In this document: positions 1-7,901 of the stretch, piece by piece | Numbering within the stretch: position 1 is the stretch's first letter | How the letters are laid out: each line of letters opens with the position of its first letter | Origin: Haloarcula pellucida | GTDB taxonomy: Archaea; Halobacteriota; Halobacteria; Halobacteriales; Haloarculaceae | DNA length: 64,000 bases | Reading direction: 5' to 3' | Assembly (NCBI RefSeq): GCF_014647235.1 | Contig: NZ_BMOU01000006.1 | Span: 124,001 to 188,000 of the forward strand | Position numbers and translations under genes: made by a program | The notes under the pieces: model-generated | What the model saw: the letters and a program-made list of their open reading frames with translations, nothing else | The model's database searches: none | What the model was told of the DNA's origin: nothing

Positions 1-1
1 C

Positions 2-769
2 GGGGACGCCGAAGTGTTCGGTTTCGACGTCGAGGACGACTACCGAGCGGCCCGCGACCGAATCGGACTGGCACCACAGGAGTTCAACGTCGACCGCTTT
101 TTCCCCATTATCGAAGTTCTCGAACACAAGGCCGGCTACCACGGCATCGGAAGCAAAGAGGCCCACCGACGCGCCGAAGAGGCGCTGAAGACCGTCGGCA
201 TCTGGGACAAGCGGGACACCCGATTCGACTGGCTCTCCGGCGGGATGAAACGGCGGTTCGTCCTCGCCCGCGCCCTCGTCTCGAACCCGGACCTGCTGAT
301 TCTGGACGAACCCACGGCCGGCGTCGACGTCCAGTTGCGCCACGACCTCTGGGACATCATCAACCGGATGAACGACGCCGGCACGACCATCCTGCTGACG
401 ACGCACTACATCGAGGAGGCCGAACGCCTCTGTGACCGGGTCGCTATCGTGGACTCGGGGAGCAAGGTAGAGGTGGCCTCGCCCGACGAGCTGATGTCGA
501 GAGGCACCGACACCATCGACCTCGGTCTGGCCGACCCACCACGGTCCGCACCGAGACTCGCCGTCGACGGCGTCACCGACGTTGCGGTGACTGACGACGG
601 CCTCAGCGTCACGGCGGCGGGTGGGAGCCAGACTGCGCCCGAACTGGTTCGAGTACTCGAACGGCAGGGGTACCACGTCACGTCGCTCGACATCCGGCGA
701 GCCTCGCTCGAAGAGGTGTTCGTCGACCTGACGCGCGACGACCGCGAGTACGCGGAGGTGTCCGCATGA
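2..769 (+). CDS. ABC transporter ATP-binding protein (5' truncated by the window)
   Basis: Cytoplasmic ATPase of an ABC-2 type exporter. The reading frame is open to the first base of the window, so the true start and the Walker A motif lie outside it. Counting from the GTG at 14, the Q-loop glutamine is near residue 22, the ABC signature LSGGM is at 74-78, Walker B LLILDE at 94-99 and the switch histidine at 131. The last 80 residues form the accessory domain usual for DrrA/CcmA-like ATPases. The stop overlaps the start of the next gene in an ATGA, indicating translational coupling to its permease. The exported substrate cannot be told from sequence. Confidence 0.9.
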   Translation, partial: GDAEVFGFDVEDDYRAARDRIGLAPQEFNVDRFFPIIEVLEHKAGYHGIGSKEAHRRAEEALKTVGIWDKRDTRFDWLSGGMKRRFVLARALVSNPDLLILDEPTAGVDVQLRHDLWDIINRMNDAGTTILLTTHYIEEAERLCDRVAIVDSGSKVEVASPDELMSRGTDTIDLGLADPPRSAPRLAVDGVTDVAVTDDGLSVTAAGGSQTAPELVRVLERQGYHVTSLDIRRASLEEVFVDLTRDDREYAEVSA

Positions 770-1629
770 GCCACGACACCGACGTGGGGACGAACGGTGC
801 GGGCCCGGCGACCGACGACGCCCGCGACGGTGCACCGACGGGACTGCGTGCGCGACTCGTCGGCCTCTGGACGCTTCTGCACCGCGAGATTCTTCGCTAC
901 GTTCGACGCCCGCGCAACACGTTCCTCCCGCCGATGATTACGAACGTACTGTACTTCACCGTCTTCGGCGTCGTCCTCGGCGAGCGAATCAGCGGCAACG
1001 ACCCGAACGCCTTCGGCGGCGCCGGCTACATTCTCTTCATCCTGCCCGGACTGGTGGTGCTGGGGATGATCTCCAACGCCTTCGAGAACGCGTCGTTCTC
1101 CATCTTCCACGGCCGCTGGAACGAGTACATCCACGAAGTGCTGACCTCGCCGTTGTCTCACACCGAGATGGTGCTTGCCTACGTCGCCGCCTCATCGCTC
1201 CGCGGTATCGTCGTCGGCGCCATCATCTGGGGCGTCGGCCTCGTCTTCACGCCGGTGACCGTCGCGAACCCGTTCTACCTCGCGGCGTTCACGCTCGTCA
1301 TCCCGACGCTGTTCGCCGCGTTCGGCGTCATCGGCGGCCTCTGGGCGCGTGACTTCGACTACCTGACGGTGATGAACCAGTTCATCATCCGCCCGCTGGT
1401 GTTCTTCGGCGCGGTGTTCTACCCCCTCTCTGCGCTCTCGGGCATCTGGCGACAGGTCACGCTGCTGAACCCGATGGTGTACATGGTCAACGGCGTCCGC
1501 TACGGCGTCATCCCCGAGGCAGTGGCCGTCCCGCCGAACCGCTCCCTGTTCGTGCTGACGGGCCTCACCGTCGCCGTCATCTTCGTCGACATCGAACTGG
1601 TCAAGCGTGGCTACGGACTGGTCGACTGA
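766..1629 (+). CDS. ABC-2 type transporter permease
   Basis: Integral membrane partner of the preceding ATPase, overlapping it by four bases. The protein has 287 residues. A charged, disordered N-terminus of about 35 residues is followed by an amphipathic stretch (LLHREILRYVRRPRN) and about six hydrophobic segments. This is the typical ABC-2 membrane layout, with a conserved-looking PLSALSGIW region before the last segments. Exporters of this class move drugs, polysaccharides or lipids out of the cell. The substrate here is unknown. Family assignment is secure, specificity is not. Confidence 0.88.
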   Translation: MSHDTDVGTNGAGPATDDARDGAPTGLRARLVGLWTLLHREILRYVRRPRNTFLPPMITNVLYFTVFGVVLGERISGNDPNAFGGAGYILFILPGLVVLGMISNAFENASFSIFHGRWNEYIHEVLTSPLSHTEMVLAYVAASSLRGIVVGAIIWGVGLVFTPVTVANPFYLAAFTLVIPTLFAAFGVIGGLWARDFDYLTVMNQFIIRPLVFFGAVFYPLSALSGIWRQVTLLNPMVYMVNGVRYGVIPEAVAVPPNRSLFVLTGLTVAVIFVDIELVKRGYGLVD

Positions 1630-1642
1630 AGACGAGACGGAC

Positions 1643-1770
1643 GTGCCCGGCATGCCGGATTGGGTCCGCCTCCGGCGGGGCGGACAAACTATGACAGGGT
1701 GCCCGGCTTCGTGCCGGACCACGCGGCGGTGCCGCGGCCCGGATATTTTGTGCGCCTCCGGTGGGGCGTA
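1643..1770. repeat. Hairpin-rich spacer built from two copies of a two-part motif
   Basis: The gap after the exporter genes holds two related units. Motif A occurs at 1643-1659 (perfect palindrome at 1647-1658) and again at 1699-1718 (ccggc/gccgg stem around a 5-base loop). Motif B occurs at 1664-1685 (7-bp stem, 8-base loop) and, with a few changes, at 1750-1770. A further stem, cgcggc/gccgcg around a 3-base loop, sits at 1722-1736. No convincing gene lies here. It could act as a transcription terminator or RNA-stabilising element for the exporter operon, or be a copy of a dispersed palindromic repeat family. Confidence 0.6.
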
Positions 1771-1842
1771 TGTGAACATATGACACGAGAGTATTTAGGG
1801 GTGACGGCGATCTGATGTTTCCGGAAAAACAGCACTGCTCGC

Positions 1843-2235
1843 TCAGACGTTGTCCGGCGCGTCGGCGTCGTCCTCGACGGACCGCTTCAGGGAGTCACGG
1901 CGGGCCTTTGCGTCTCGACCCGTCGCCTCTTCGAGGAAATCGTTCTTGACCGAGACGGCGTCCTCGGCGGCGTCGACGTGGCCCTCGGAGATGACCTGCT
2001 CGGCTGGCTTCTCGTCGATGTGCAGGGCCAGTTTGTCCTTCTTGCTCCCGTAGTCGACGGTGCCGGCGACGACCCGTTCGAACACGGGGTTGTCGGGGTC
2101 GTCGACGACGAGGAGGTCACTGCCGTTGTGTTCTTCGGTGTCCGTGACCGGACCGAAGTACTCCTCGACGAACGCTTCCATGTCCGGGACGCGGTCTTCG
2201 AGATGCTCGCCCCGTCGCATCTTGTACTCTCGCAT
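1843..2235 (-). CDS. DUF5611 family protein
   Basis: Small acidic haloarchaeal protein of 130 residues, recalled as DUF5611. The start MREYKMRRG was chosen because a longer upstream reading would overlap the end of the neighbouring gene at 2274 and reads as non-coding sequence. Visible features are an N-terminal basic patch, a central segment rich in beta-type residues (SDLLVVDDPDNPVFERVVAGTVDYG) and a lysine/arginine/aspartate-rich tail. No catalytic or membrane motif is seen. Function is unknown. The 38-base gap from the zinc-ribbon gene upstream on the same strand suggests co-transcription. Confidence 0.8.
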   Translation of the reverse strand: MREYKMRRGEHLEDRVPDMEAFVEEYFGPVTDTEEHNGSDLLVVDDPDNPVFERVVAGTVDYGSKKDKLALHIDEKPAEQVISEGHVDAAEDAVSVKNDFLEEATGRDAKARRDSLKRSVEDDADAPDNV

Positions 2236-2273
2236 GGCCGTCGTTTTGCGAGGCGCCGTCTTACTCTTTGCGT

Positions 2274-3122
2274 TCACTCGGTGTCGGTGACCAGCGACCC
2301 CTTGTGGCACTCCGGACAGAAGTCGCCCGCGCGCAGAGAACTCGCCTCTACGTCCGTGGTGAACCCACACTCGGGACACTGGAACTGTCCCTCGGGGACG
2401 GTCACAGCGGTGCTATCGGCCGACTCGACGGCTGCCGAGTCGTGAGTGTCGTCGTCCCCACCCAGTACCGTCTCCGGCGTCCAGTCGTCGCCGTCGTCGC
2501 CCGGTTCGTCGGGCCACTGGCCGGGTTCGCGGTCGTCGGACCGAGATTCCTCGTCCTCGCCGTCGATGATGAGGGCGTCGTCCGTTTCGGGATCCTCCGC
2601 CCCGGCGTCGGTGACTGGGTCCTCGGCCTCTGCGTCGGGGACGTGGACGTCCGTCGTCGGATTCTCCAGTTCACTGTCGCCGCCTCGGTCCGCCTCTTCG
2701 TCGCTGTCGTCCAGAATCTCCGCGTCGTCGGCGTCGGAGTCGACGATGTCGGTGGCCGAATCGCCCACGTTCATCGGCTCTGCCGGCTCGTTGGCCGGTC
2801 CGCCGTCCACCTCGTCCGTCGATTCGTCTGCCGTCCCGTCGGTCGCTCCGTCGTCCGGTACCCCGACTGTCCCTTCCTCGACACCGTCGGCATCCGCCGT
2901 CGACGTCTCGTCTTCGTCGTCGACCATGTCGCCAGCGATGTCCGACGGCGTCTCGATGGCTGTTACCTCTTTGTTCTCGGAGACGATGCGCGTCTTCCCA
3001 CACCGTTCGCAGGTCTCCCGTTCCTGGATGGTGATGACGACTTCGCTCCCTTGTTCTTCGCGCTCGCGCTCGACGGTGGCCTCACCGTACGTGTGCCCGA
3101 GGACGGAACATTTGAGACCCAT
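2274..3122 (-). CDS. DUF7093-like zinc-ribbon protein
   Basis: Haloarchaeal protein of 282 residues with three parts. The N-terminal domain begins MGLKCSVLGH and carries a CERCG half-site. A long, extremely acidic low-complexity middle (about residues 60-225, mostly Asp, Glu, Ser, Thr) follows. The C-terminal zinc ribbon has a CPEC pair about 18 residues before a second CPEC pair. The pattern matches what I recall as DUF7093. Zinc binding is clear from the cysteines. A nucleic-acid or protein-binding role is only an inference. Upstream partner of the DUF5611 gene. Confidence 0.78.
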   Translation of the reverse strand: MGLKCSVLGHTYGEATVEREREEQGSEVVITIQERETCERCGKTRIVSENKEVTAIETPSDIAGDMVDDEDETSTADADGVEEGTVGVPDDGATDGTADESTDEVDGGPANEPAEPMNVGDSATDIVDSDADDAEILDDSDEEADRGGDSELENPTTDVHVPDAEAEDPVTDAGAEDPETDDALIIDGEDEESRSDDREPGQWPDEPGDDGDDWTPETVLGGDDDTHDSAAVESADSTAVTVPEGQFQCPECGFTTDVEASSLRAGDFCPECHKGSLVTDTE

Positions 3123-3232
3123 TGTCAGTTCTTGCCGCCGTGTCCTACTTAAACCCTACCCGTCAGGCTCGCGACGAACTCCCAGTGATACGTTTCGGGC
3201 AATGCCTTCATTATTTGTATAGTATAGATAAG

Positions 3233-3242
3233 TAATTTTATA
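3233..3242 (+). promoter_or_regulatory. TATA box of the PKD protein gene
   Basis: The run taattttata lies in a strongly AT-rich stretch (about 3205-3245) and is centred about 30 bases before the ATG at 3269. Transcription would begin at or just before the start codon, giving a leaderless or nearly leaderless mRNA. Confidence 0.6.
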
Positions 3243-3268
3243 CCATTTGGCGAGCCCAACGTCGAGCG

Positions 3269-4723
3269 ATGCGCCTGCTCAGTCTGGTCGTGGCCGCCCT
3301 CCTCACAGCGACGCTCCTCTCGGGCACCGCGGCCGCCACAGGAAACGCGCCGCCGCTCGCCGACGCCGGTCTCGACCAGACCGTTCCAGCCAATGCGACG
3401 GTGTATCTCGATGCCAACGGCACACGCGACCCCGACGGCACTATCGCACGTGTCGAGTGGTCAATCGAGACGCCGTCGGGCGCTACTACTTCGCCCGACT
3501 GCCGAGCGTGTCGGCAGACCCACTTCCGTCCGACTGCGGTCGGCCAGTACAACGTCACCGTGACCGTGACCGACGACGACGGCGCGACGCGGTCCGATAC
3601 CCTTCACGTCGCTGTCTCACCGTCGTCGGGACCGTCGGTGTCTCTCACCGGACCGGGGACAGTCACACGTGACGACGCTGTCACGTTCACTGCCGACGCC
3701 GAGGGCACCGACAGGACCCTCTCGACCCTCGCGTGGGTCGTCGACGGGAACGTCACCGACCGAACGTCCCTCTCCGGCGAGAACGCGAGCGTGAGTACCA
3801 CGCACGCGTTCGGCGACGCTGGTACGCGATCGGTTCGCGCCGTCGTCTACGACGCGGTCGGTCGGCGCGGGACCGCTACTAAGCGCGTCGTGGTGGTCAC
3901 AGACGGGTCCGTCGGCGGGACGCTCTCCGATGGTGGCTCGTCGTCTGATGACTGTCACTTCTGGAACAACGATTGCCTGAATGATGTTGTCCTTACCAAT
4001 CCTATGACCGGCGAACAAACAATCGTTGAGGGCAACGGCGACGACGGTATCCAGATGCGGGTTGATGGCGATAGAGTCACCGCTTCAGACTACGTGGATG
4101 TGGACGAGTTCAAGGTAAATGATGTGACAGGAGGCTACGACTACAAGGCGCTGGAGCAGAAAGTCCATACGGAGAAGGCCCTCCGAGATTTGGAGATGGA
4201 CCCTCAGGACGGCAGTTCCGACGGGTCCAGTAACTCCGGCGGGTCCAGTAACTCCGGTGGGTCTAGCGGGGCTGGAAGCGTCACATCCGGCTCGTCTGGT
4301 GACCCCTACTACGGGTCGATAGGCGGCAACGACGACACCGGATCGAGTGGCGGTAACGACGACTCCGATAGTACCTTCAATGGAGGGTCGCCCAGCGACC
4401 ACTACGGGTCGATAGGCGGCAACGACGACTCCAGCGACTTTGGTAGTGGTGGCACGGGTAGCGGCCTGTTCGCTGGCGGCACCGGGGGCGGGTCTGGCCA
4501 CGAACCGATAGACGACTCCGGTAGCTCCAGTAGCTCCGGTAGCTTCAGCGGCGGGTCGCCCAGCGACCACTACGGGTCGAGTGGCGGTGGCGGCGACTCT
4601 GGCGGCTCTGACGACTCCGGTGGGTCCAGCAACGACGACTCCGGTGGGTCCAGCAATGACGACTCCGGCGGTGGCGGCGGTTGCAGTACGGTCAAAATCG
4701 GCGGCGTCTGCATCGGTGCGTAA
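3269..4723 (+). CDS. Secreted PKD-domain protein with Gly/Ser/Asp-rich repeat tail
   Basis: Predicted exported surface protein of 484 residues. Residues 1-24 are a Sec-type signal peptide ending near AAATG. One PKD (Ig-like) domain spans about 30-115, beginning PPLADAGLDQTV with the typical DPDG loop, and a second degenerate beta domain spans about 120-210. Residues 225-310 form a less GC-rich middle with the pair CHFWNNDC. Residues 315-470 are low-complexity Gly/Ser/Asp with repeated GGSPSDHYGS units. The end is a short cysteine loop, CSTVKIGGVC. No PGF-CTERM or other anchor is visible, so retention at the cell surface is uncertain. Function unknown, with adhesion or matrix roles possible. 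Confidence 0.75.
   Translation: MRLLSLVVAALLTATLLSGTAAATGNAPPLADAGLDQTVPANATVYLDANGTRDPDGTIARVEWSIETPSGATTSPDCRACRQTHFRPTAVGQYNVTVTVTDDDGATRSDTLHVAVSPSSGPSVSLTGPGTVTRDDAVTFTADAEGTDRTLSTLAWVVDGNVTDRTSLSGENASVSTTHAFGDAGTRSVRAVVYDAVGRRGTATKRVVVVTDGSVGGTLSDGGSSSDDCHFWNNDCLNDVVLTNPMTGEQTIVEGNGDDGIQMRVDGDRVTASDYVDVDEFKVNDVTGGYDYKALEQKVHTEKALRDLEMDPQDGSSDGSSNSGGSSNSGGSSGAGSVTSGSSGDPYYGSIGGNDDTGSSGGNDDSDSTFNGGSPSDHYGSIGGNDDSSDFGSGGTGSGLFAGGTGGGSGHEPIDDSGSSSSSGSFSGGSPSDHYGSSGGGGDSGGSDDSGGSSNDDSGGSSNDDSGGGGGCSTVKIGGVCIGA
4211..4680 (+). repeat. In-gene Gly/Ser/Asp repeat tract
   Basis: The 3' third of the PKD gene is made of imperfect in-frame repeats. The unit encoding GGSPSDHYGS occurs at about 4384-4413 and 4549-4580, with a related copy DPYYGSIGG near 4300. 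Shorter units encoding SSNSGG and GGSSNDDS are repeated in tandem near 4215-4265 and 4619-4672. Such tracts change length easily by recombination. Confidence 0.7.
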
Positions 4724-4834
4724 CCACTCAGCCCACAATCAATTTCCGTCTGGCCGTTTTTGTCACCCCCTCGTTTGGACGGTCGCCTTTCTGACTCTCT
4801 CGGCGAGCTTCTGATGGCTTGATTTTTCTCCATA

Positions 4835-4843
4835 TTTATATAC
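4835..4843 (+). promoter_or_regulatory. TATA-like element upstream of the lipoprotein gene
   Basis: The sequence tttatatac lies in an AT-rich stretch about 50 bases before the ATG at 4889. It predicts a short 5' leader of around 20-25 bases. Confidence 0.5.
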
Positions 4844-4888
4844 TCTAAAGCAGAAACATTAGTTACAACAAGACAGAGGACTACAGAA

Positions 4889-5968
4889 ATGCTACGAATC
4901 ACACTCTCTACGTCTCGAAATGCTCTGCTTACGGTTTTAGTTGCGGCTCTCCTGATTACGGCGGGCTGTAACGGCCTCGGCGTCGGCGAAACCGACACTG
5001 GCCCCGATGGGACAACCAGCACGCCGGAGTCGACGGCGACCCCGACGCCGACGCCGACGCCGACTGTCCCCCAGAACGGGACGGACCTGCGTAGCATCTC
5101 GCTCGAACAGGACGCAGGCCACATTATCAATAGCGACCTCGATGGGGGCGACCCCAAGCGCGACGGCAAATACTACGAGCCGGTTCAGTTTGCCGCGGAA
5201 GCCGGCACGGTAGTCAACATCTCGATGCGGTCGCCTACTGGCGACCCGCTGGTGAAGCTACGCGGCCCGAACGGGACGGTCATCGACCTCGACGATGATG
5301 GCGGGATGGGCGATGCCGCCGACCTGACGATGGTGACGCTCCCCGAGACGGGGCAGTACACCATCATCGCCACGTCAAGCGAGCCAAACACCGCGTTCAC
5401 GTACTACCTCACCGTCGAGCAGTTCATCCCACCCGAACAGCGAGATGTACTGTTCGCTGGGAATATGTCGTCGTGGAACCGTACCGAACAACTCGGTGAA
5501 TTTGCCTATGACTACACCACCGTATTCAACGAACACACTTGGACGAACATCACCGGCTACTCGGTGAACGCCGACGAAGAATATATCGCCGTGACGTACG
5601 TCATCGAGCCAGAAAACCGGACTTTTGAGAAGATGGCTGAATTGGATGGGGTTATGCTATACGGGTACACTGGTGTAGATAAAAGTTACCAGAATGCGGA
5701 CGGTGTAGTCAATCCTAGCTGGGCACCCGAGCGAATCTACTTCCGAACGGTGACGCCAGATGGGGAACTGTACCGTATCTCCTACCTCACGTCGGAACAG
5801 GCGCAGACGTACCGTGAGACTCAGAACTTCGACCGATACTACGCCAATATCTGGAGAACGCGACACTACGGCCCAGCACACTTCAAGTACGTCGAAGGGG
5901 CAGACAACGCTACCTCTACGGGCGAGATAGGCAACCGGGACAAGAGCGAGGAGTTCAAGATTCGGTAG
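4889..5968 (+). CDS. Secreted lipoprotein with pre-peptidase C-terminal-like (PPC) domain
   Basis: Lipoprotein of 359 residues. The N-terminal hydrophobic segment ends in the lipobox LITAGC (lipidated Cys near residue 27). A threonine/proline linker (STATPTPTPTPTVP) of the kind common in haloarchaeal surface proteins follows. Residues about 75-180 resemble a PPC beta-sandwich, with a GDPLVKLRGPNGTVI strand pair, a DDDGG turn and LPETGQYTIIATS. The C-terminal half (about 185-359) is aromatic-rich and not recognised. Its GC content is below that of the flanks, as in the adjacent PKD gene, hinting at a shared accessory origin. Role unknown. Confidence 0.72.
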   Translation: MLRITLSTSRNALLTVLVAALLITAGCNGLGVGETDTGPDGTTSTPESTATPTPTPTPTVPQNGTDLRSISLEQDAGHIINSDLDGGDPKRDGKYYEPVQFAAEAGTVVNISMRSPTGDPLVKLRGPNGTVIDLDDDGGMGDAADLTMVTLPETGQYTIIATSSEPNTAFTYYLTVEQFIPPEQRDVLFAGNMSSWNRTEQLGEFAYDYTTVFNEHTWTNITGYSVNADEEYIAVTYVIEPENRTFEKMAELDGVMLYGYTGVDKSYQNADGVVNPSWAPERIYFRTVTPDGELYRISYLTSEQAQTYRETQNFDRYYANIWRTRHYGPAHFKYVEGADNATSTGEIGNRDKSEEFKIR

Positions 5969-6358
5969 ACACGTCCTGTCTGCCGGTACTGTTCTCTCGA
6001 TTTCTTTTCTTCGCGTTGCTGTTGTTTTGTGGACGGCTTTGTTTTCGAGCATCGGCTGTTCTCGTTGTGAATCTCTCTCTGCGTTCGATAGCGGCCGAGG
6101 CGTGCGACTTCGATTGTCCTTTATATGTCTAGAAGGATACCGTAAAACTCACGAATGGCTGATAAAGGTTGACCGCCGTGTCCGAGCGTCGGCGACGACG
6201 GCCGCGATTGGTACGACGGTTTCCGCGGACCTGCCATCCGTAGCAGCTATGATTCCCGTGTTTCCGATAGCGGGGTCGAGTATCGATCGAACGCATTTCG
6301 GAGCCACAGCATCAGAACGAGGGACAAAGCCAAGAGCCGGGCGGGTATAGAGGCCAGT
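5969..6358. other. Intergenic region without a convincing gene
   Basis: 390 bases between the lipoprotein gene and the DUF6432 gene, with lower GC than the surroundings. Short open frames on both strands lack acidic haloarchaeal composition and resemble no known family. The stretch tttatatg at about 6120-6127 is TATA-like but lies 230 bases before the next gene. No RNA gene was recognised. Confidence 0.5.
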
Positions 6359-6652
6359 ATGAGAGCGAAGCCGGAGTATCGCGACCGGGACGAGACGGAG
6401 GTTGCGGTACTCGACGCGCTCGCGGACCGCCACAACGAGGGGATGACTGTGTTCGAGATTCGCTCCCAGGCGGACGTGAACATCGACCAGATAGAGGGCG
6501 CACTGGCGGCGCTGAAAGAGGACGACCTCATCGAGGTCGACGACGACGGCGAGCGGACCGTCATCCTCCCTGACGAGGACGTCGTCGGCCCGGACGCGAC
6601 AGACGACGAGCCGTCGCTGTTCGAACAACTTCGGCGCCGGCTCCCGTTCTAG
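6359..6652 (+). CDS. DUF6432-like winged-helix protein
   Basis: Small protein of 97 residues. Residues 12-70 read as a winged helix-turn-helix: helix (TEVAVLDALADR), a turn with GMTVFEIRSQADVNIDQIEGALAAL, then a wing with DDLIEVDDDGER. The fold suggests DNA or protein binding. I recall the haloarchaeal family as DUF6432. The C-terminus LFEQLRRRLPF is typical of the family as I know it. The gene converges on the rhodanese-MBL gene, overlapping it tail to tail by four bases. Target unknown. Confidence 0.7.
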   Translation: MRAKPEYRDRDETEVAVLDALADRHNEGMTVFEIRSQADVNIDQIEGALAALKEDDLIEVDDDGERTVILPDEDVVGPDATDDEPSLFEQLRRRLPF

Positions 6653-7830
6653 GCGGCGTCCATCGGCGCCGCGGCGCAGTTGTTCGGGCCGAGTTCGAGT
6701 TCGAAGGCGGTGTCGTCGTCGGCGTCGTCGGTGCCGAGGTTGACGGCGATGATGCGTTCGACGTTGGCGGGTCGTGGGGGAACGTCCGCACAGATGCGCT
6801 CGACGAACGTCTCCCGGTCCATATCGAACGCGGAGAGTCGCTCGCGGAGCGTCCCGAGCGGCGCGGTGTAGGTGCCGTCGTCGGCACGGTCTACCGATTC
6901 GGAGTAGTGGCCCGGCGCGACGAGGGTCTCGTCAGGAAGCGGTGCGAGGCGCTCGGTCAGCGTCTCGTGGAGTGAGCGGGCGAGGTCCGGGGCGCCGGCG
7001 TCGCCCTCCTCTAGATCAGGCCGAGCGACGCTCTCGAGGAAGAGGCTGTCACCGGCGAGGAGGACGCCGCCGACACGGAACCCGGTCATGCCGGTGGTGT
7101 GGCCGGGGAGCGGAATCGGGTCGAGCGTCGTCGACCCCACAGCGAGCGTCTCGTCGTCGCCGAGTTCGGTCACGTCGAAGGTGACGCCGCGGTCGGCCGC
7201 GCGGGCGGGCAGCACCGGTTCGACGCCGTGGTCGTCGACGAGTCGTCGCAGGCCGCTGACGTGGTCGGCGTGGACGTGCGTATCGAGGGCGTACCGGAGT
7301 GTCGAATTGTGGTCGGCCGCGTCGTCGGCGTAGCGGTCGGCGAACGCCCGAAGCGGGTCTACGACGGCCGCCTCGCCGTCACTGACCACGAGGTAGGAGA
7401 GACAGCCGGACGACGGACGCTGGTACTGCACGACGGTCGCCGCGTCGCAAGGGACCTCGTGGCTCTCGTAGAGGCGTGCCCACCCGCGCATCCCGTCGGC
7501 GAGGTTGCGCGCGTCGACGCCGTGGTCGATCAGGAGGCCGGCGACGAAACCGCTGGATTCGCCGCGGCCACAGACGACGGTAATCGGGCCGTCGCCGTCT
7601 ACGTCGGCCACGAGGTCGTCGACGCCGTCGGTCACCTTCGCCTGCAGGAACTTCGCGAACGGGAGTTGTGTCGCCGTGACCGACGGGCCGTCGATGTGCC
7701 ACTGCTCGAACTCGTTCCGGTCGCGGACGTCGAGCAGGCGGACCGACTCGCCGGTGTCGAGGCGTCGTTTCAGGTCGGCCGCCGACAGCGAGGGATGCGC
7801 GGCCGGCGGGTCGGGGTACTCTTCGGCCAT
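6649..7830 (-). CDS. Rhodanese / metallo-beta-lactamase fold hydrolase
   Basis: Cytoplasmic enzyme of 393 residues with an N-terminal rhodanese domain (about 14-125) and a glyoxalase II/persulfide dioxygenase-like metallo-beta-lactamase domain (about 130-330). The metal site shows THVHADH at 184-190, a GHTTGM histidine, LLAGDS and APGHYSES. The rhodanese loop has Cys87 in CGRGESS, slightly off the usual CxxGxR form. By family the protein may act on persulfides or glutathione-like thioesters in sulfur metabolism. The exact substrate is not deducible. The C-terminal 60 residues, ending GPNNCAAAPMDAA, are typical of the haloarchaeal version. Confidence 0.85.
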   Translation of the reverse strand: MAEEYPDPPAAHPSLSAADLKRRLDTGESVRLLDVRDRNEFEQWHIDGPSVTATQLPFAKFLQAKVTDGVDDLVADVDGDGPITVVCGRGESSGFVAGLLIDHGVDARNLADGMRGWARLYESHEVPCDAATVVQYQRPSSGCLSYLVVSDGEAAVVDPLRAFADRYADDAADHNSTLRYALDTHVHADHVSGLRRLVDDHGVEPVLPARAADRGVTFDVTELGDDETLAVGSTTLDPIPLPGHTTGMTGFRVGGVLLAGDSLFLESVARPDLEEGDAGAPDLARSLHETLTERLAPLPDETLVAPGHYSESVDRADDGTYTAPLGTLRERLSAFDMDRETFVERICADVPPRPANVERIIAVNLGTDDADDDTAFELELGPNNCAAAPMDAA

Positions 7831-7901
7831 GCATCAGCTAGGTTCCGACAGCCGATAAATCGGGCGGGGGTTCTAAGCGTCGAGCGTCCCTCCACGGTGG
7901 T

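Noticed and set aside
406-1161. Long minus-strand open frame opposite the first exporter genes
   Set aside because: It is the antisense shadow of two well-supported ABC genes. High GC content keeps antisense frames open, and the product has no acidic character or known motif.
2446-3222. Plus-strand Ser/Pro-rich open frame opposite the zinc-ribbon gene
   Set aside because: Its serine-rich composition is the complement of the acidic Asp/Glu tract of the real gene. The zinc ribbons on the minus strand decide the strand.
6027-6350. Plus-strand 107-residue open frame in the gap after the lipoprotein gene
   Set aside because: Composition is not haloarchaeal (few acids), no motif is visible and it has no sensible promoter spacing.
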